Shown: positions 1-7,998 of the stretch, piece by piece | How the letters are laid out: every line of letters begins with the position of its first letter | Position numbering within the stretch: position 1 is the first letter of the stretch | Assembly (NCBI RefSeq): GCF_000686525.1 | Contig: NZ_JMKT01000012.1 | Location: 124,001 to 188,000 of the forward strand | Direction: 5' to 3' | From: Desulfonatronovibrio hydrogenovorans DSM 9292 | Lineage (GTDB): Bacteria > Desulfobacterota > Desulfovibrionia > Desulfovibrionales > Desulfonatronovibrionaceae | Length of the DNA stretch: 64,000 bases | Notes under the pieces: model-generated | The model's input: only the letters and a program-made list of their open reading frames with translations | Databases searched by the model: none | Told to the model about the DNA's origin: nothing | Made by a program: the position numbers and the translations under genes

Positions 1-228
1 CATTTGAGCGGGCACGGCTGCTGCATTGCCGGGTACATAGATATCAGGGAGAGTCTGGCTGGAAATTTCATCCAAGGCCGGCCCATCAGGCACTACCTGG
101 ATCTGCCTGCAAAGGGTGAGTGCTTTATGCTGGCCTATGTGCGCAAGAGAAATGCCAGGCAGGAGATCAGGGCCTTTTTACAAGCCAGGGGATATGTTGA
201 AGGGATTGATTTTCTCCTGGCAGCCTGA
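1..228 (+). CDS. C-terminal part of an unrecognised protein (5' end outside window)
   Basis: The reading frame is open from base 1 and ends at TGA 226-228, so this is probably the last 75 or so codons of a gene that starts before the window. The visible segment is hydrophilic and ends in a charged, helical tail (ARQEIRAFLQARGYVEG) followed by a short hydrophobic end (IDFLLAA). An in-frame TTG at 4 has no Shine-Dalgarno context, which also argues for a truncated longer gene. I do not recognise the family and assign no function. It is followed by a 153 bp AT-rich gap before the next gene on the same strand. Confidence 0.5.
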   Translation, partial: HLSGHGCCIAGYIDIRESLAGNFIQGRPIRHYLDLPAKGECFMLAYVRKRNARQEIRAFLQARGYVEGIDFLLAA

Positions 229-381
229 TTTAATGATTAAGTTATAGTTACTATTTAATTTTTTAAAATTTATTGCCAAAATTCTGGAAAGATACTATGG
301 ACTGCAGAATTTTGTGTGATATTAAAATATGCAGTTCATCTGGGCTGAAATTATTGGATTTCTAATTATTCAGGAGGCGGC

Positions 382-1623
382 ATGAATTTCAAGACCTTAG
401 CGCTGGCATTGGTACTGGTTGTCTTTGTTCAGGTGGAGAGTGTAAATGCAGCAGGCTTTGCCCTTTATGAATGGGGGGCCAGGGGCACGGCCATGGGCGG
501 AACCATGATCGGCCGGGCTGACGATCCCTCGGCTGTGGCTTATAACCCAGCCGGCATAACTCAGCTGGAAGGGACCCAGACCATGGTCGGGTTTTCAGTG
601 GTGGCACCCCAGGGCAAGATTGATACTCCTGGTGAGACAACCAAAATCAAAAGTAACTACTGGATTCCGCCCCACGCCTTTCTGACCCACCAGCTGACAG
701 ATCAGGCCTGGCTGGGCCTGGGTCTGTACACCCGGTTCGGCCTGGGAACTGAGTTTCCAGATGACTGGGAAGGCCGGTACAACAATATATTCACCCGGGT
801 CAGGTCCTTTTCCTTTAATCCCAATATTGCCTATAAAGTGACTGATACCCTGTCCATTGCATTGGGCGCTGAGGTGATGTGGTTTGATTTTTATCAGAAA
901 AAAGATGTGCCTTTTATTGATGGAGATATAAGGGCAAGGTTGGATGGAGACAGTTACGGGGTTGGCGGAAACATTGCAATTCATTATAAACCCAATGATA
1001 TGTGGGCCTTTGGTTTGACTTACAAAAGCAGGGTCAAGCAGACAATTAAGGGAGATGCAAAGTTTAATCAGACTCCTTTTGCCAATATGCTTGGCCAGTT
1101 CGAAAACACATCCGCCAAAGGAGATATTACGTTACCTGATTCATTTGGACTTGGCATATTGTTCAGGCCTCATGAAAGATTGAGTCTGGAAGGGAATGCC
1201 ATTTATACTCTCTGGAGCACATACGATAAATTGAAAATTGATTATGGAAAGCCCTTGACCCCTGGACAGTCGAATGAAAGAAAAACAGTATCAACAGACA
1301 AGAAGTGGAAGGATGTGTGGCGGTTTCAGCTGGGTGCTGAGTACAACCTGAACGAGCTGATAGATCTTCGGCTGGGTTATGTTTACGACCAGATCCCGGA
1401 CCGGGACAAGTATGCTGATTACATGACTCCAACCAATGACCGGCATATCATCACCACTGGTGTTGGATTCAATTGGGACAAGGCCAGCCTGGATCTTTCA
1501 TATTCATACCTGTGGTTTGCAAACAGAAAGATAGATGGCAGGGCTGATGATGATGTCCTGGACAGTAAATTCAAAGACGGTCGGACCCATCTCATGGGTA
1601 TTAGCTTCAGTTACAGGTTCTAG
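382..1623 (+). CDS. FadL/OmpP1/TodX-family outer membrane transport protein
   Basis: A 413-residue outer membrane beta-barrel of the FadL family, which passes long-chain fatty acids or other hydrophobic compounds across the outer membrane. Residues 1-24 form a signal peptide ending in VNA. The mature N-terminus carries the family signature (GARGTAMGGTMIGRADDPSA, then YNPAGI), about residues 31-57. The chain has alternating aromatic/hydrophobic strands and ends in SFSYRF, the terminal Phe expected for Bam-dependent barrel insertion. The start is set by AGGAGG at 372-377. It stands alone: an AT-rich gap lies upstream and a strong terminator follows at 1650. Substrate cannot be told from sequence; a short-chain hydrocarbon or fatty acid is the usual role. 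Confidence 0.9.
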   Translation: MNFKTLALALVLVVFVQVESVNAAGFALYEWGARGTAMGGTMIGRADDPSAVAYNPAGITQLEGTQTMVGFSVVAPQGKIDTPGETTKIKSNYWIPPHAFLTHQLTDQAWLGLGLYTRFGLGTEFPDDWEGRYNNIFTRVRSFSFNPNIAYKVTDTLSIALGAEVMWFDFYQKKDVPFIDGDIRARLDGDSYGVGGNIAIHYKPNDMWAFGLTYKSRVKQTIKGDAKFNQTPFANMLGQFENTSAKGDITLPDSFGLGILFRPHERLSLEGNAIYTLWSTYDKLKIDYGKPLTPGQSNERKTVSTDKKWKDVWRFQLGAEYNLNELIDLRLGYVYDQIPDRDKYADYMTPTNDRHIITTGVGFNWDKASLDLSYSYLWFANRKIDGRADDDVLDSKFKDGRTHLMGISFSYRF

Positions 1624-1649
1624 TCTTTTCCGGCATATTTGCCTATATA

Positions 1650-1687
1650 AAAAGGGAACAGGCCCAGGGGGCTGTTCCCTTTTTATT
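1650..1687 (+). terminator. Rho-independent terminator after the FadL-type gene
   Basis: A 12-bp perfect stem (1650-1661 with 1672-1683, AAAAGGGAACAG / CTGTTCCCTTTT) with a 10-nt loop runs into a T-rich tract. It ends the porin transcript 27 bp past its stop and separates it from the DUF362 gene. Confidence 0.85.
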
Positions 1688-1712
1688 TTGCAAAACCTTT
1701 TAAGGAGCCGGT

Positions 1713-2816
1713 ATGAGCAAGGTGTATTTCTGGAATCTGAGGGCGTCACGCAAAATGCCCTATGATCTGCGGCTGAAAAAGCTTCTTAAAAAGCTGGAAC
1801 TGGGAGCCATGCTTGAACCGGGCATGCTCACAGCCATCAAGGTCCACTTTGGCGAGGGAGGGACCACAGGCTTTGTTTCCCCCTTGTGGATCAAGCCGGT
1901 GGTTGAATTCATCAAAAAGGCAGGGGCCAGGCCCTTTCTGACCGATACCAATACCCTGTATATCGGCAACCGGGGAGAGGCCGTATCCCACCACATGCAG
2001 GCTGTTGCCCATGGATTTGACCCGGCTGTGCTGGGAGCCCCGGTGATCATAGCTGACGGTCTTAAAAGCAGTAATGAGCGCAGGACTGACTATAATGGCA
2101 AAAAGCTTAAGGAGTTTTACCTGGCCGGGGACATTGTGGACAGCGATTTTCTGGTCAATGTCAGCCACTTTAAGGGACATGAACTGGCCGGGTTTGGCGG
2201 GGCCCTGAAGAATCTGGCCATGGGCTGTGCCACCAGGCAGGGCAAGATGCACCAGCACTGCGGTCTGGGACCCAAGGTGGAGGAAAAGCACTGCCAGGCC
2301 TGCGGAGCCTGTGTGGAGGTCTGTGCTCCTAAGGCCCTGACCCTGGAGAATAATGTCCTTGGGCTGGATCTGGAAAAATGCGTTGGCTGTGCCTCCTGTT
2401 TTCTGGTCTGCAAAACCGGAGCCCTGCAGATCAACTGGCAGACCGATGTCCGGGATTTTCTGGAGCGGATGATGGAGTATGCAGCAGCCGTACTCAGCCT
2501 GAAAAGAGGTCTGGCTGTCCATATCAATTTTATATTCAATGTCACTCCGGACTGCGACTGTCCGGGCTTCAGTGATGCACCGGTCTGCGCAGACATCGGG
2601 GTTCTGGCCTCCCAGGATCCAGTTGCCCTGGACCAGGCCTGTCTGGATCTGGTCAATGAGGCCCAGCCCCTTTTTCCCAGCAAGCTTCCTCAAGAGACCA
2701 GACCTGGAGATGACAAGTTCGGACTCATTCATCCCCGGACCGATGGCGGGTATGCCCTGGAATATGCAGAAGAACTGGGCCTTGGCACAAGGCATTATGA
2801 ACTGGTCATGATCTGA
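1713..2816 (+). CDS. DUF362 domain protein with two 4Fe-4S clusters
   Basis: A 367-residue DUF362-family protein with an inserted 2[4Fe-4S] ferredoxin domain. The first cluster motif uses Cys194, 197, 200 and 204 (CQACGACVEVC) and the second Cys223, 226, 229 and 233 (CVGCASCFLVC); each set donates one Cys to the other cluster in the usual bacterial ferredoxin way. N-terminal residues 40-55 (KVHFGEGGTTGF) and the segment around 152-170 (HFKGHELAGFGGALKN) are the DUF362 signatures. No signal peptide, so cytoplasmic. Such proteins are common in anaerobes and are presumed redox carriers or reductases; the exact reaction is unknown. AAGGAG lies 6-8 bp before the ATG. Single-gene transcript likely, since a terminator precedes it and about 100 bp of noncoding sequence follows. 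Confidence 0.88.
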   Translation: MSKVYFWNLRASRKMPYDLRLKKLLKKLELGAMLEPGMLTAIKVHFGEGGTTGFVSPLWIKPVVEFIKKAGARPFLTDTNTLYIGNRGEAVSHHMQAVAHGFDPAVLGAPVIIADGLKSSNERRTDYNGKKLKEFYLAGDIVDSDFLVNVSHFKGHELAGFGGALKNLAMGCATRQGKMHQHCGLGPKVEEKHCQACGACVEVCAPKALTLENNVLGLDLEKCVGCASCFLVCKTGALQINWQTDVRDFLERMMEYAAAVLSLKRGLAVHINFIFNVTPDCDCPGFSDAPVCADIGVLASQDPVALDQACLDLVNEAQPLFPSKLPQETRPGDDKFGLIHPRTDGGYALEYAEELGLGTRHYELVMI

Positions 2817-2913
2817 ACCGGGCCGGCTGATTCAGGCCAATAAATTTCTGGACAAAGAATAATCTTTGGGACTAATATTTTTATTTTGAGTTAAGACATA
2901 TCAAGGAGGATAT

Positions 2914-3030
2914 ATGGGAAGCCATAAAAAGATTGAGCGCCACAAGGAGATTGACCGTCGCAGAAGGCGCCGCAAAAAGAGAATGAAGCAGAGGATCAAG
3001 GAAGCCAAAAAGGCTGCAGGCAAGGAATAG
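2914..3030 (+). CDS. small highly basic protein (38 aa)
   Basis: A 38-codon ORF beginning MGSHKKIERHKEIDRR and followed by a run of Arg/Lys. It has an excellent Shine-Dalgarno (AAGGAGG at 2903-2909, 4 bp before ATG) and a TAG stop at 3028. Roughly half of the residues are Lys or Arg, and the heptad-like spacing suggests a single amphipathic, nucleic-acid-binding helix. I recall similar short basic proteins in Desulfovibrio-type genomes but cannot name a function; binding to RNA, ribosome or DNA is only inference from charge. It sits alone between the DUF362 and FmdB genes. Confidence 0.7.
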   Translation: MGSHKKIERHKEIDRRRRRRKKRMKQRIKEAKKAAGKE

Positions 3031-3119
3031 CCGATTGTTGGCTGCAGCTGGCCGGTCTGGGACTGGTTTTGGCCGGAACAGGCCGGGTCCTCAAGGCCTT
3101 TTGGGGCCGGAAAGGGTTG

Positions 3120-3147
3120 TTGACACAGCCGGATGCGGTATTAGATA
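3120..3147 (+). promoter_or_regulatory. putative sigma-70 promoter for the FmdB gene
   Basis: A consensus -35 TTGACA (3120-3125) is followed after 16 bp by TAGATA (3142-3147). It sits 46 bp before the FmdB start codon. The small-protein gene upstream ends at 3030, so an independent start here is plausible. Confidence 0.5.
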
Positions 3148-3192
3148 GAATTTTTCCAGTTTCTCAATGGAGCCTGTAAGGAGGAAACCAAC

Positions 3193-3495
3193 ATGCCCAT
3201 CTACGAGTACAGGTGCAGCGATTGCCAGCAGGTATTTGAGGAATGGCAGAAAGGCTTTGAGGACAGGGATATGGTCTGTCCAGTATGTGGAGGGGCCTCA
3301 TCCAGGCTTATTTCCAACTCAGCCTTTGTCCTCAAGGGCAGTGGCTGGTATGTGACAGACTACTGTAACCGCCAGTCCTCAGCCGGCAATGGCAATGGCC
3401 AGCCCAAGGCCCAGGAGGCCTCATCCGGTCCGGACACTGCTTCGGGTTCCGGGTCCGGCGGTTCTGGAGCCACAACAGATTCAAGCGCGGATTAA
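3193..3495 (+). CDS. FmdB-family zinc ribbon protein
   Basis: A 100-residue protein whose first 55 residues match the FmdB/CxxC_CxxC_SSSS regulatory zinc ribbon: MPIYEYRC start, Cys8/Cys11 and Cys29/Cys32 as the zinc ligands, followed by the usual hydrophobic stretch. Residues 58-100 are a low-complexity Gly/Ser/Ala/Asp tail that is probably disordered. The start is fixed by AAGGAGG 8 bp upstream. Family members were first noted near formamidase and methanol-use genes and are suspected regulators, but no molecular function is established. A terminator follows at 3502, so the gene seems to be transcribed alone. Confidence 0.85.
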   Translation: MPIYEYRCSDCQQVFEEWQKGFEDRDMVCPVCGGASSRLISNSAFVLKGSGWYVTDYCNRQSSAGNGNGQPKAQEASSGPDTASGSGSGGSGATTDSSAD

Positions 3496-3501
3496 TCCCG
3501 G

Positions 3502-3529
3502 AAAGGCAGCTCTAAAAGCTGCCTTTTTC
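3502..3529 (+). terminator. Rho-independent terminator after FmdB gene
   Basis: A 10-bp stem (AAAGGCAGCT at 3502-3511 with AGCTGCCTTT at 3517-3526), a 5-nt loop and a run of T. It separates the FmdB gene from purB. Confidence 0.8.
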
Positions 3530-3579
3530 GTATCAGTCTTATACCTTCACCTTTTCCCAAACACACCGAGAATTCTTCA

Positions 3580-4872
3580 ATGATTGAAAGATACACTAGA
3601 AAAGAAATGGGTGAGATGTGGAGCCTGGAAAACAGGTTCAGGGCCTGGCTGGAAGTTGAGCTGGCCGTTTGCGAGGCCTGGCATCGCCTGGGGATAATCC
3701 CCGGGAAAGACATGGAGAACATCAGATCCAGGGCTGACTTTGATCTGGAGCGAATCCTGGAGATCGAGGAGCAGACCAAGCACGATGTCATAGCTTTCCT
3801 TACTGCAGTGGAGGAAAAGGTTGGCCCGTCATCCAGATATATCCACCTGGGATGTACCTCGTCGGATATTGTGGACACATCCAATGCCCTTCTTTTGTTC
3901 CGGGCCGGGACCATGATCTCCAGGGGCCTGGACGATCTTCTCCAGACCCTGGCCGGACTGGCCGCAAAATTCAAAGGCCGGCTCATGATGGGCCGGACCC
4001 ACGGCATCCATGCAGAACCCACCAGCTTTGGCCTGAAAATGACCGGTTTTTACGCTGAATTCCAGAGGCATCGCCAGAGGTGGCAAAGGGCCCTGGAAAA
4101 TATAAGGATCGGAAAAATTTCCGGGGCAGTGGGCACCTATGCCCATCTGGAGCCTGAAGTGGAACGGATTACCTGCCAGATCCTGGGGCTTGAGCCGGAC
4201 CCGGTCTCCACCCAGATCATCCAGCGGGACCGTTATGCCGAGTACTTTACCAGCCTGGCCATTATGGCCGGGGGCATTGAAAGGATCTGCGTGGAACTTA
4301 GACACCTGCAGCGCACAGAGGTTCTGGAGGTGGAAGAGGGGTTCTCCAAGGGGCAGAAGGGTTCGTCTGCCATGCCCCACAAGAAGAATCCCATTTCAGC
4401 CGAGAACTTGACCGGCCTGTCCAGGCTGGTCCGTACCAATTCCTTGGCTGCCATGGAAAACATGGCCCTCTGGCATGAACGGGACATCAGCCACTCTTCA
4501 GTGGAACGGGTCATTATGCCTGATTCCACCATTCTTATCCATTATATGCTTTCCAGACTGAATAGTGTTCTGGCCAATTTAAGGGTGAATGACCAGAACA
4601 TGGACCGGAACCTGAATCTGTCCATGGGGCTGTTTTTTTCCCAGAGGGTTCTGCTGGGGCTCATAGAAAAGGGCATGCAGCGGCAGAAGGCTTATGAACT
4701 GGTCCAGAAAGAGGCCATGTACTGCTGGGAAAACAGGACCCAGTTTCCCGAGAGAATCAGGCAGAATGCCCAAATCAGCGAATTTTTCAGTCCGGAAGAA
4801 CTGGAAAAACTTTTTGATTCAGGTTATTATTTAAAACACGAGGAACTTATCATGACCAGGGTGCTTGGATGA
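3580..4872 (+). CDS. purB: adenylosuccinate lyase
   Basis: A 430-residue PurB of the shorter, Bacillus-like class. It cleaves SAICAR to AICAR and adenylosuccinate to AMP, both releasing fumarate, in purine synthesis. The fumarase/aspartase superfamily signature GSSAMPHKKNP lies near residues 261-270, TSSDIVDT near 93-100 and GRTHG with the catalytic His near 138-142. Length and N-terminus (MIERYTR..EMGEMWS) match the family. It is the first gene of an overlapping run: its TGA shares ATGA with pyrE, so purine and pyrimidine steps are translationally coupled. Cytoplasmic, homotetrameric by family. Confidence 0.96.
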   Translation: MIERYTRKEMGEMWSLENRFRAWLEVELAVCEAWHRLGIIPGKDMENIRSRADFDLERILEIEEQTKHDVIAFLTAVEEKVGPSSRYIHLGCTSSDIVDTSNALLLFRAGTMISRGLDDLLQTLAGLAAKFKGRLMMGRTHGIHAEPTSFGLKMTGFYAEFQRHRQRWQRALENIRIGKISGAVGTYAHLEPEVERITCQILGLEPDPVSTQIIQRDRYAEYFTSLAIMAGGIERICVELRHLQRTEVLEVEEGFSKGQKGSSAMPHKKNPISAENLTGLSRLVRTNSLAAMENMALWHERDISHSSVERVIMPDSTILIHYMLSRLNSVLANLRVNDQNMDRNLNLSMGLFFSQRVLLGLIEKGMQRQKAYELVQKEAMYCWENRTQFPERIRQNAQISEFFSPEELEKLFDSGYYLKHEELIMTRVLG

Positions 4873-5444
4873 CCGATCTGAACCGACTCAAGAAAAAGCT
4901 GGCCAGCCTCCTGTATGCCAAATCCTACCGGGAAGGTGACTTCACCCTGACCTCAGGCAAGAAAAGCGATTATTATTTTGACTGCAAGCAGACTGCACTG
5001 CACCCTGAAGGCGGCTACCTCATAGGCAGGATCTTCCTGGATATGATCAAGGATTCCTCCCTGGACATCCAGGGTGTGGGGGGCATGACCCTGGGTGCGG
5101 ACCCCCTGGTGTCCGCTGTTACTGTGCTTTCTCATCTGGATCAGACGCCCCTGCCGGGCTTCATTATCCGCAAGAAGGCCAAGGGCCATGGCACCAACGC
5201 CTATCTGGAGGGCATGGCCAACTTTGAGCCGGGATTCAGGGTCTGTCTGCTGGAGGATGTGGTAACTACCGGAGGAACCCTGATTACGGCCTGTGAGAGG
5301 GTCAGGGATGCAGGCCTTGACATCCGGGGGGTGATCTGCGTTCTGGACAGGGAGGAAGGGGGCAGGGAAAACCTGGCCCGGGCCGGGTATGATCTGATCT
5401 CAATTTTCACCAGGAAAGAACTGGTTCATGCGGCAAAAAATTAG
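4869..5444 (+). CDS. pyrE: orotate phosphoribosyltransferase
   Basis: A 191-residue PyrE, which joins orotate and PRPP to give OMP in pyrimidine synthesis. The PRPP-binding loop LLEDVVTTGGT is at about residues 127-137; TSGKKSDYYFDCKQT near residue 28 is the orotate-site N-terminal signature. The ATG overlaps the purB stop by 4 bp (ATGA), which fixes the start. Its 3' end overlaps the following lipoprotein gene by 17 bp. No further pyr genes are in the window. Confidence 0.95.
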   Translation: MTDLNRLKKKLASLLYAKSYREGDFTLTSGKKSDYYFDCKQTALHPEGGYLIGRIFLDMIKDSSLDIQGVGGMTLGADPLVSAVTVLSHLDQTPLPGFIIRKKAKGHGTNAYLEGMANFEPGFRVCLLEDVVTTGGTLITACERVRDAGLDIRGVICVLDREEGGRENLARAGYDLISIFTRKELVHAAKN

Positions 5445-6018
5445 TTTTTTGACTATTCTGGTTATCACTCTGGCAACGGTCTTCCTGATGGGATGCCGGG
5501 AGCACCAGGCAGTCCGTTTTTTATGGCCTGACCTGGATGATCCCTATATTGCCGCCACCCATCAGTGGACCAGAACCGGGTCCATCTATTCGGGGATTGA
5601 AACTGAAATTATTGTCCACGCCACCCTTAAGAGCAGGGAGTGGATGGATGCCTATGTCCTGAAAAGGGGCGAAGTTTTTGCCCTGAACCAGGCAGAGCAG
5701 GAAGAATTGCTGGAAAACATGGTCCGTTCTCTGGACACGGAGCTGGCGATATTTCTGTCCATTTACAGCCCCAGAATGGAGCAGAGCAGACTCAGATTCA
5801 ACGACCCCCTGTGGTCGGTCTTTATACTGAGTAATGATCAGAAAATTTATCCCCTGGAAATCAGACCGGTGCGAAAACCCCTGGCCAGACTCAGAACCTT
5901 TTATCCCTATGTCCATCAGTGGCACCAGAGCTATGTCCTCAGATTCCCTGCTCCTGCATCGGATTCTCTGCAGATGATCATGGCCGGCCCCCTGGGCAGG
6001 ATTGAACTTGAATGGTGA
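5428..6018 (+). CDS. predicted lipoprotein of unknown function
   Basis: A 196-residue protein with a lipoprotein signal: residues 1-22 are basic then hydrophobic, and the lipobox LMGC places the acylated Cys at 23. The rest is a soluble mixed alpha/beta domain with no motif I know; the middle (WMDAYVLKRGEVFALNQAEQ) and the last third (RTFYPYVHQWHQSYVLRFP) are the most distinctive parts. It overlaps pyrE by 17 bp and the L,D-transpeptidase gene by 7 bp, so it is probably made together with the transpeptidase and acts in the periplasm or at the outer membrane. A role in envelope assembly is inferred from the neighbour only. Confidence 0.75.
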   Translation: MRQKISFLTILVITLATVFLMGCREHQAVRFLWPDLDDPYIAATHQWTRTGSIYSGIETEIIVHATLKSREWMDAYVLKRGEVFALNQAEQEELLENMVRSLDTELAIFLSIYSPRMEQSRLRFNDPLWSVFILSNDQKIYPLEIRPVRKPLARLRTFYPYVHQWHQSYVLRFPAPASDSLQMIMAGPLGRIELEW

Positions 6019-7289
6019 GGTTAAGTAAGTTGCGCATATTTCTTGTCCTGATATTTTCCCTGATGGCAGCACCTCCTGCCCTGGCCTGGAGCCCGCATCT
6101 GACAGCAGACGCCTTTGCCCCGGAAACCCTGCTGGTGGTGGACAAGACTAATCAGAGCTTTCTGGTGTTTTCCAACAAGAGTCCCCTGCGCAAGGAAGAG
6201 GCCTGGCAGTGTACCACTGGTCAGGCCCATGGGGACAAAATGGTTGAAGGCGATCTCAAGACCCCGGAAGGTATATATTTTCTTGAGCGGAGACTGGCCA
6301 ACAACCTCCCGTATGAGCTCTACGGCGAACTGGCCTTTACCCTTAATTATCCCAATCCCATAGACCGGATCAAGAATAAGACGGGCCACAGCATCTGGAT
6401 CCATGGCCGGGGAAAAGAAGTGGTTCCCTATGATACTGAGGGTTGTGTGGCCATGGACATGGTGTACATGCTGGCCCTGGAAGATCTGGTCCAGCTGCGC
6501 AGGACCCCGGTGATAATCACTGAGGCAGTTTCCTGGGAACCTGCAGAGACAATTCCTGAATCCTCCAGGAAGATTGCTGATCTGAGCCGGGAATGGGCCA
6601 GAAACTGGCAGATGAAGTCTGACAATTATTTTGAACACTACGATTCCAGGCTCTTCCCCAGGAGCACCGGCCAGAGCTTCAGCCGGTTCAGAAATCACAA
6701 GCAAAGGCTTTTCAGACAGTATCCATGGATGGATGTGTATATTGAAGACCCTAAAGTGGTCAAAGGGCCGGGATATTGGGTCAGTTATTTTGGCCAGGTC
6801 TTCAAGGCCCCGGGATTTTATTCAACCGGCATAAAAAGGCTTTACTGGAAACAAGACGAGGCCAGAGACTTCAGAATAGTGGGCGAAGAGTGGCGGCCCT
6901 ATCCTGAGCCTTATCTTGAGCAGCAGTATCTGCTCAGCCGGGAAGGGGAGCTGGTCCTGGTCCTGGAAGAGTGGCGCAAAGCCTGGCTGGATGCCGACCT
7001 GGACAGGTACGGATCATTTTACCATGCCCGGGCAGTTCAGAACAACCTTCGGGGAATCAGAAGCATCATTAATCACAAGCAGGACCTGTGGGGCAGGGGC
7101 AATGTCCCGGAAACAATTCAGTTCAAGGACATTGAAGTTTCCCTTCTTGACCATGGATTCCAGGTTCAATTCATCCAGAGTTATGCAAGCGTGGAAGGAT
7201 ACTCCGACTTTGGCCGCAAAACCCTGGTCATGGCCCCATTCAAGGATGAATGGCTCATTACATCTGAAACCTGGAGCGAAATCAGGTGA
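6012..7289 (+). CDS. L,D-transpeptidase (YkuD) with C-terminal NTF2-like domain
   Basis: A 425-residue exported protein. Residues 1-25 form a signal peptide (PPALA cut). Residues about 30-180 are a YkuD L,D-transpeptidase domain: IHGRG with His131 and TEGCVAM with the catalytic Cys145. The enzyme forms 3-3 cross-links in peptidoglycan or anchors proteins to it. Residues about 310-425 look like the NTF2-like domain found at the C-terminus of Cds6-type L,D-transpeptidases. The gene overlaps the upstream lipoprotein and shares GTGA with the downstream membrane protein, so the three are coupled. The family call is firm; whether it cross-links or anchors is not visible. Confidence 0.88.
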   Translation: MVRLSKLRIFLVLIFSLMAAPPALAWSPHLTADAFAPETLLVVDKTNQSFLVFSNKSPLRKEEAWQCTTGQAHGDKMVEGDLKTPEGIYFLERRLANNLPYELYGELAFTLNYPNPIDRIKNKTGHSIWIHGRGKEVVPYDTEGCVAMDMVYMLALEDLVQLRRTPVIITEAVSWEPAETIPESSRKIADLSREWARNWQMKSDNYFEHYDSRLFPRSTGQSFSRFRNHKQRLFRQYPWMDVYIEDPKVVKGPGYWVSYFGQVFKAPGFYSTGIKRLYWKQDEARDFRIVGEEWRPYPEPYLEQQYLLSREGELVLVLEEWRKAWLDADLDRYGSFYHARAVQNNLRGIRSIINHKQDLWGRGNVPETIQFKDIEVSLLDHGFQVQFIQSYASVEGYSDFGRKTLVMAPFKDEWLITSETWSEIR

Positions 7290-7984
7290 AGGACAACAAG
7301 TACAATATCATTCTGATGCGGGATGATACCTCGGTCCGGCGATACCGGCTCAGACCATTCTGGCTTAAGTTTATGATATTGTTGTTTGTTCTTCTGTTTA
7401 TTGGATCAGGAGCCGGAGGGTATCTGAGTTTTGTCTTTTTTCAGGAAAAAAAGGAGACAGCAGGTCTTTACCAGCATCAGGTCCAGCTGCTTGATGACGC
7501 CCAGAGGGAGCTGAAAAGGCTGCGGAATGTCAAGGAAATCCTGGATGGTTACAATGAAGAGGAGCTGCGCTCGTTTTTGACCGGCAACCAGCAGCAGCGG
7601 CAGAGTCCTTCGCCCACGGTGGATCTGACCGATGTCTTTGAATTTCAGGACAGGAACATCGTCGGAGTTTCAAATGTCCAGGCCAGGTTCGTCCGGGGAA
7701 GGATGCGGGTCCAGCTGGAGGTCAACAACCTGGTCAGCGATCAGACTGTTTCCGGCAGGGTGTATCTTTTTCTGGTCAGACGGGACGGTCTTATGGTTGA
7801 TCTCAATCTCCAGGACAGTGATCTGGATTTTGCCATTGCCAGGTTCAAAAGGGTGGACACCACCTTTGACCTGCCCGACATCCTGGATCAGGATTCCATC
7901 TTTGCCCTGCGGGTCAAGGCCAATGATGACCAGGGAAACACCCTTTACAGTGAAACATTTCCCATGTCCCATATCCTTTTGTAG
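7286..7984 (+). CDS. membrane-anchored coiled-coil protein of unknown function
   Basis: A 232-residue protein starting at GTG 7286, whose start overlaps the transpeptidase TGA. Residues 1-24 are basic and presumably cytoplasmic; about 27-49 is one transmembrane helix; about 52-95 is a short coiled coil (KKETAGLYQHQVQLLDDAQR); then a periplasmic beta-rich domain from about 115 to 232 (VSNVQARFVRGRMRVQLEVN). The topology resembles M23-peptidase-associated or chain-length-like anchors but no catalytic motif is visible. It is coupled to the L,D-transpeptidase, so a scaffold or regulator of peptidoglycan remodelling is a reasonable guess. Confidence 0.7.
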   Translation: MKDNKYNIILMRDDTSVRRYRLRPFWLKFMILLFVLLFIGSGAGGYLSFVFFQEKKETAGLYQHQVQLLDDAQRELKRLRNVKEILDGYNEEELRSFLTGNQQQRQSPSPTVDLTDVFEFQDRNIVGVSNVQARFVRGRMRVQLEVNNLVSDQTVSGRVYLFLVRRDGLMVDLNLQDSDLDFAIARFKRVDTTFDLPDILDQDSIFALRVKANDDQGNTLYSETFPMSHILL

Positions 7985-7998
7985 CCACTGGATGATAA

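Noticed and set aside
1746-2795. Long open frame on the minus strand opposite the DUF362 gene
   Set aside because: It mirrors a confidently identified + strand gene with ferredoxin motifs; no ribosome site or known motif in the shadow frame.
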